From: Girardinichthys multiradiatus
Taxonomy: Eukaryota; Chordata; Actinopteri; Cyprinodontiformes; Goodeidae
Assembly: GCF_021462225.1 (NCBI RefSeq)
Contig: NC_061812.1
Span: 44,187,363 to 44,251,362 of the forward strand
Direction: 5' to 3'
Length of the DNA: 64,000 nucleotides
The notes under the pieces are model-generated. The model searched no databases. It worked only from the letters and a program-made list of their open reading frames with translations, and had not been told where the DNA came from. The position numbers and the translations under genes are program-made. Shown in pieces: positions 59,461-64,000 of this stretch (position 1 is the stretch's first letter; each line of letters opens with the position of its first letter).

Positions 59461-59878
59461 TTCTTTTATATTGATAGTTTTTGGAAGTCTGGGTTTTTAC
59501 CATATATTCCACTTAAGAGCCTACAAATCAGAATAGAGCATTGAAAAACATGCAAGATTTGTATGTAGTCATTAAGCAAAGGCTAAACACATGCTCTGTG
59601 TGCAGCTGGAGGAAACTGCTGTTCAAGCACTGGGCTGACTGTGAGCGCTTTGTGATGTGCTTTCCGACACAGTCTCTAAAGGTCTCCAATAACACCTGAA
59701 GACATTACTATATTTGTCACTTGTAATTTTTCTAAAAAGATCAGCAAAGGGAATTAAGAACTTGTTAATTATGAAAAACAAAGTTGCTAATTTAGAAACA
59801 GAAACAAAATCACCGTGGATTGGAAATGGTTTCAACTCCATTGAAAAAAAAAAAAAAAACATGGCAACACAGGAACTA
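59461..59878. other. Intergenic spacer
   Basis: Short frames and a poly-A run; nothing recognised. Confidence 0.5.
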
Positions 59879-61061
59879 CTGTATTTTCCGCACTATAAGG
59901 CGCACTTAAAAACCTTAAATTTTTTCAAAAAATGACAGCGCGCCTTGTAATCCGGAGCGCCTTATATATGGATCAATTGGTTAATTGGTTGATCCATACT
60001 GGTTGTACACGGCGCTCTGTCCAAAATGTTTCAGTACGACTGGTAAACTACAAAGCAGCACCGCTTGCAGCATTACGGCTACCGTAGTCAGGGGCGTCGC
60101 CGAAGTAATAGCGGTAAACACCTGTACTGTGCTTACTCCTAGTCCAACACCACTTGTGTGTGTATAACGTTTGAATGTACTGTTGCAGGAATTGCCTGAA
60201 CTATATGTGATTAGAAGCTCAGTGTGTGGGCTGTATGTTTCGTGTGTGTGTATGGAAGATGTTGACATTACTCCTCCGGACAGAGGTGGCGCTGTGTGCT
60301 GCCGTAGCTGAGAATCAAGAGTGAAGGAGTGACGTCGGTATTATTGTGTGTGTGGGGTGGGTAGAGACGGCGACCGGAGCAGCGGTGTATGAGTCTGTAA
60401 GCCCTGTGTTTTTACGTGCTGCAAGGTCATTAAAAAGAACCCCGAATCTCGTCAACAACTCAGTGTTTTGATGCTGTTTCTTCATGCTCAACTCAGCAAC
60501 GTATGAGTGAGGGAGTTAACCCCCAGGAAACTAGTAACTTCGGCCCTGGAGAAAGCGTCTCCCCTGTGTCATCAGACTACGGTCAGGGGACAGAAACAGG
60601 AAAGGTTAACAGTACTAACGTTTGATTTAGTGCATCAAACTGTTTCTTTTACGTGTTTACTGAATCAGGGAAAAGTTCCCTTTCACGTTTTAACTAACGT
60701 TTGATTTCAACTTCAACTTCATAGACTCCAATGCATTCCTAACGTGCGGTTGGCTCTATTCAATAGAATTCTATGTAGAGGAGACCATACCATGAGAGTG
60801 AATGGAGTTATTAGAACACTGGTTTGTAGTGTATTAATAAAGTTTGACTGACTTATCTGACTGTTTTGTTGACATTCTCTTTAGCACAGCTCCATCTAGT
60901 GGATGCATAACGCAACCCCAGTCAAACGTTTGACTGCAGTAGCTTCTATTCTATGCGCCTTATAATCCGGTGCGCCCTATATATGAAAAAAGTTCTAAAA
61001 TAGGCCATTCATTGAAGGTGCGCCTTATAATCCGGTGCGCCTTATAGTGCGCAAAATACGA
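59879..61061 (+). mobile_element. Non-autonomous pogo-like element
   Basis: Its ends, CTGTATTTTCCGCACTATAAGG and the inverse ending AAAATACGA, match those of the intact pogo-like element at 61,664-63,649, in the opposite orientation. The left 290 bp equals that element's 5' untranslated end up to 9 bp before its start codon. From about 60,614 the right part corresponds, with gaps, to its 3' untranslated end, from 61 bp after the stop outward. The coding sequence in between is replaced by about 444 bp (60,170-60,613) with no similarity to the transposase. TA flanks the left end; the right flank reads TG, probably a mutated TA. Confidence 0.85.
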
Positions 61062-61224
61062 TGCTTCCTTTCCTACATTAATATAATCTAAAAATCCAGA
61101 AATTCAGATGAACCAGCTGCAAAAGTGGCATATGGTGCAAATTTCACACAAAGTAAAATACAAAATAGGATTCAAAGAAATGTCCAAGTGAGTAAGATCA
61201 TTTTCTATATTTTCCAGTTTTCCT

Positions 61225-61432
61225 CTCGTCTCTCTCTCGTCGTCTTCCGCTTTATCCGGGACCGGGTCGCGGGGGCAGCAGACTCAACAGAGACGCCCAG
61301 ATGTCCCTCTCTCCAGACACCTCCTCCAGTTCCTCCAGGGGGAGCCCAAGGCGTTCCCAGGCCAGCCGAGAAACAAAGTCCCTCCAGCGTGTCCTGGGCC
61401 GTCCCCTGGGCCTCCTCCAGTTTTCCTTATCT
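61225..61432 (-). pseudogene. LINE ORF2 extreme C-terminus
   Basis: The minus-strand reading GRPRTRWRDFVSRLAWERLG, then EELEEVSGERDIWASLLSLLPPRPGPG, is a C-terminal signature seen in many 5'-truncated fish LINE copies. The 3' end reads GAAGACGACGAGAGAGAGA. About 65 codons only. Confidence 0.7.
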
Positions 61433-61663
61433 ATGTAATAATTTAACACTAGGACTCCCAGAATTCTAACACTACTAGAACTCCCAAGCCCGTCAATTTC
61501 ACGGCGAGCATTCTGGATGCCAGGGCGGTGATAACGTCATCGCATTACGTGCGGTCAGAATGCTACAGGTTTCCTTGCAGGCTATAAAATTATGGTTTTG
61601 ACAAGAATTAATAATAGTATTTGGTCAAAACCTATTATGTTTTATTATTATTTATAAATAGTA

Positions 61664-63649
61664 CCGTATTTTCCGCACTATAAGGCGCACCTTCAATGAA
61701 TGCCCTATTTTAGAACTTTTTTCATATATAGGGCGCACCGGATTATAAGGCGCATAGAATAGAAGCTACTGCAGTCAAACGTTTGCATCCACTAGACGGA
61801 GCTGTGCTAAAGAGAATGTCAACAAAACAGTCAGATAAGTCAGTCAAACTTTATTAATACACTACAAACCAGCATACGTATAAAACGTAGTTAGTGCATT
61901 CACAATAACTCAACGTTGTTCAAACGTTAATGTGCATATTCACAATATCTCCCAGCCTTGTTCAGTTGTAAACATGTAAAATAAACACAGTCTGATACCG
62001 CTAAATCAAACGTTAGTGCATAACTCAACATTGTTCAGTTACGGTATGTATATAATACGTAAAGCTCACTTTTTCAGTTTATTCCTCGTCCACGAATCCC
62101 TCGAATTCTTCTTCTTCAGTGTCCGAATTGAACAGTTGGGCGATTGCGGCATCCAACATGCCCGGCTCCCTCTCGTCATTATCAGAGTCAGTGTCGCTGC
62201 TGTTGCCTGGCGGTTCAGTGATTATTCCTGCCTTCTTGAAAGCTCGGACCACAGTTGAGACTGATATATCAGCCCAGGCATCCACGATCCACTGGCAGAT
62301 AGTGGCGTAAGTCGCCCGGCATTGTCTCCCTGTCTTGGTGAATGTGTGTTCGCCTTCTGTCATCCACTGCTCCCACGCAGCTCGCAGTCTAGCTTTGAAC
62401 GGCTTGTTGACACCAATATCTAGTGGCTGGAGTTCTTTAGTTAATCCACCCGGAATGACTGCAAGCTCCGAATTAGTTTTCTTCACTTGTTTTTTGACAC
62501 CATCGGTGATATGGGCGCGCATGGAGTCGTTAATCAATAGGGACGGAGCTGTGTGAAAAAAGCCACCCGGTCTCTTGACGTAAATTTCTCTCAGCCATTC
62601 ACTCATCATGTTCTCATCCATCCATCCCTTTGAGTTAGCTTTGATGACGACGCCGGCTGGAAAGTTTTGTTTTGGCAAGGTCTTCCTCTTAAAAATAACC
62701 ATGGGTGGAAGTTTCTGGCCATTAGCCTGGCAGGCGAGAACTACAGTGAAGGATGACTTCTCATTCCCTGTGGTGCGTATAGACACTGTACCGGTCCCTG
62801 TTTTCTCCACAGTGCGGTTCACGGGAATATCAAAGGTGAGTGGAACCTCGTCCATGTTGGTGATGTGCTCTGGCCGGATCTTCTTTTCAGTGATCTTGTT
62901 TTTGCAGTATGCGCGGAACGTGGCCAGCTTTTCTTGGTAATCTTTTGGCAGTTGCTGCGAGATGGTAGTTCGTGTGCGGATGGAGAGATTATGTCTTTTC
63001 ATAAAACAAAAACACCAAGAAGGACCACCTTGAAATTCATTGATGTTCATGTCCTGTGCTAGCGCTTTTGCCTTCATACGAACAGTGACTGTAGAGACGC
63101 TTCTACTTGCTGCTCTCTGTTCAACAACCCACTGTTCGAGTTTGTCCTCTAACTGTGGCCATCTCGCTTTATTCCCTCGGAAACTCTTTTTAGTCTTGTT
63201 TACTTGGCACAGGTCATCTTCTTGCTTCCTCCACTTCCGTACCATTGATTCATTAATGTTGAATTCTCTCGCTGCTGCTCTATTACCATGTTCGACTGCG
63301 TTGCTGACAGCCTTGAGTTTGAACTCAGCATTGTAAGCGTGTCTCTTGAAAGGTGCCATTTTGGGGTCGTTATACACACACAAGTGGTGTTGGACTATGA
63401 GTAAGCACAGTACAGGTGTTTGCCGCTATTACTTCGGCGATGCCCCTGACTACGGTAGCCGTAATGCTGCAAGCGGTGCGGCTTTGTAGTTTACCAGTTG
63501 TACTGAAACATTTTGACAGAGCGCCGTGTACAACCAGTATGAATTAACCAATTGATCCATATATAAGGCGCTCCGGATTACAAGACACACTGTCATTTTT
63601 TGAGAAAATTAAAGGTTTTTAAGTGCGCCTTATAGTGCGGAAAATACGG
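61664..63649 (-). mobile_element. Pogo-like (Tc1/mariner superfamily) element, apparently intact
   Basis: A 1,986-bp element with inverted ends CCGTATTTTCCGCACTATAAGG (about 27 bp), flanked by TA at 61,662-61,663 and 63,650-63,651. Subterminal repeats of GGATTATAAGGCGCA/GCGCCTTATA type lie inside both ends. It carries one open transposase gene filling most of its length. Confidence 0.9.
62079..63359 (-). CDS. Pogo-family transposase, 426 aa
   Basis: A DDE-type transposase of the pogo group (Tigger, Passer, POGK-like), expected to cut and paste the element at TA. Residues 1-50 are a helix-turn-helix of the kind found at the N-terminus of pogo/CENP-B-related proteins (HAYNAEFKLKAV...MVRKWRKQE). 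Residues 60-130 form a second, CENP-B/Tc5-type DNA-binding domain. Residues 165-320 are the catalytic DDE_1 core with D170 (NMDEVP), D278 (LLINDSMRAH) and D314 (LQPLDIGVNKPFK). The spacing of 35 gives DD35D. The acidic tail (SDTDSDNDERE, DTEEEEFEGFVDEE) is usual. I start at ATG 63,359: 8 codons extend the frame upstream, but MAPFKRHAYN is the natural start. No stop or frameshift is present. The host gene POGK derives from a related lineage, but here inverted ends and TA sites mark a transposon copy. Confidence 0.9.
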   Translation of the reverse strand: MAPFKRHAYNAEFKLKAVSNAVEHGNRAAAREFNINESMVRKWRKQEDDLCQVNKTKKSFRGNKARWPQLEDKLEQWVVEQRAASRSVSTVTVRMKAKALAQDMNINEFQGGPSWCFCFMKRHNLSIRTRTTISQQLPKDYQEKLATFRAYCKNKITEKKIRPEHITNMDEVPLTFDIPVNRTVEKTGTGTVSIRTTGNEKSSFTVVLACQANGQKLPPMVIFKRKTLPKQNFPAGVVIKANSKGWMDENMMSEWLREIYVKRPGGFFHTAPSLLINDSMRAHITDGVKKQVKKTNSELAVIPGGLTKELQPLDIGVNKPFKARLRAAWEQWMTEGEHTFTKTGRQCRATYATICQWIVDAWADISVSTVVRAFKKAGIITEPPGNSSDTDSDNDEREPGMLDAAIAQLFNSDTEEEEFEGFVDEE

Positions 63650-63704
63650 TACTGAAAAATAATACAGAGTAGCGGGTACATTTAAAAAAAAAAAAAAAGC
63701 ATTA

Positions 63705-64000
63705 CTAATCTGACCAAAAGCTGGACAGCTCCATGATACGCCCCCCTTTCACTTCGCGGACATAAACTAGTGCTAAAAATGCCTTCAGCTCATCCACACT
63801 CATGTCCAAGAGAAATCATCTAATAAAACTATGCGGGCCTAGGCCACACTGCAGCCCTGAATGTGGATAAGCATTTCGGCATCCACCAAGCAGAGGAATG
63901 CGGTCCGAGCATCTTGGATCTGGCGCTCTGTCAACGCGTTCTGGCTCTGAAACCTCCCTGTACTTTCTTCCTCCCCTAACACTGTCCACACAGTGCCATC
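63705..64000 (-). pseudogene. piggyBac-type transposase N-terminal fragment
   Basis: The minus-strand reading enters from the window edge with DGTVWTVLGEEESTGRF...ALTERQIQDARTAFLCLVDAEML. After a stop (near 63,840) and a frameshift it continues as MSVDELKAFLALVYVREVKG and MELSSFWSD, then a stop. This order (DGT.W, a domain entrance with FLCL.D..ML..I, then ELKAF.AL.Y.RG.KGG.I...S.FW) matches the start of piggyBac-type DDE domains. None of the catalytic aspartates is reached. It is broken and partial. Confidence 0.7.

Larger units (their letters stand above)
61447..64000 (-). mobile_element. Decayed piggyBac-like element, interrupted by pogo, runs off window
   Basis: The left boundary is TTAA (61,443-61,446) followed by CACTAGGACTCCCAG, an end and target site typical of piggyBac-type elements. 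The pogo-like element sits inside it at 61,664-63,649. To the right the coding remnant at 63,705-64,000 continues beyond the window. The right boundary is not seen. The middle and C-terminal coding parts are missing on both sides of the pogo insertion, so a deletion preceded or accompanied it. Confidence 0.6.

Noticed and set aside
60176..60459. Solo LTR inside the non-autonomous pogo copy
   Set aside because: TG...CA edges can be drawn, but no target duplication is present, and the junctions coincide with the pogo coding-region boundaries. Kept only as a possibility in the findings.

Overview
This 64 kb window is a repeat-rich stretch of vertebrate, almost certainly teleost fish, nuclear DNA. 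The evidence is the transposon set: several Tc1 families, pogo- and piggyBac-like elements, a gamma-type endogenous retrovirus, L2- and Rex1-like LINEs, and tRNA-derived SINEs. There are also long microsatellites, AT-rich intergenic sequence, no operon structure and no prokaryotic gene. A percomorph such as a killifish or livebearer would fit, but that narrower guess rests on general impression only. I found no convincing host protein-coding exon, tRNA, rRNA or CRISPR array. Every coding region I can support belongs to a mobile element.

Layout. 1-6.4 kb is mostly unique AT-rich sequence with a few repeat scraps. 6.1-7.6 kb holds a fold-back arrangement around a TA microsatellite and a composite SINE, then a LINE 3' end. 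7,644-15,922 is a minus-strand endogenous retrovirus with two ~426 bp LTRs, a 4 bp target duplication GTCC, a polypurine tract, broken integrase and envelope remnants, and an interior that is otherwise non-coding. 16.0-17.6, 25.1-26.7 and 41.6-43.2 kb hold three closely related full-length Tc1 transposons. Each has ~200 bp inverted repeats, TA target duplications and an open transposase frame with an intact DD34E triad. 18.7-20.2 kb has a LINE fragment and a dead Tc1. 22.9-25.0 kb is a very GC-rich, strand-asymmetric island.

28.9-30.0 kb is an internally deleted Tc1 sitting inside a compound tetranucleotide microsatellite. 30.25-31.8 kb has a hAT-type MITE and another Tc1 fossil. 31.8-38.5 kb is mostly unrecognised AT-rich sequence. 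38.6-41.3 kb is a Rex1-like LINE interrupted by an L2-like LINE. 46.3-46.9 kb is an LTR-like repeat. 47,396-48,703 is a fold-back element whose arms carry 20-bp tandem repeats, flanked by a 6-bp target duplication. 48.7-59.8 kb is mostly unrecognised apart from old Tc1 remains. 59.9-64 kb is a nest: a non-autonomous pogo-like element, a LINE 3' end, then a decayed piggyBac-like element interrupted by an intact pogo-like element with a 426-residue transposase.

How the parts relate: this is a landscape of successive insertions. Near-intact Tc1 and pogo copies are the youngest layer. The retrovirus, LINEs and older Tc1/piggyBac pieces are decayed. The non-autonomous pogo copy shares ends with the intact one and could in principle be moved by its transposase. 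The best candidates for something new are the fold-back element, the pogo copy whose coding region was replaced by unrelated DNA, and the GC island.
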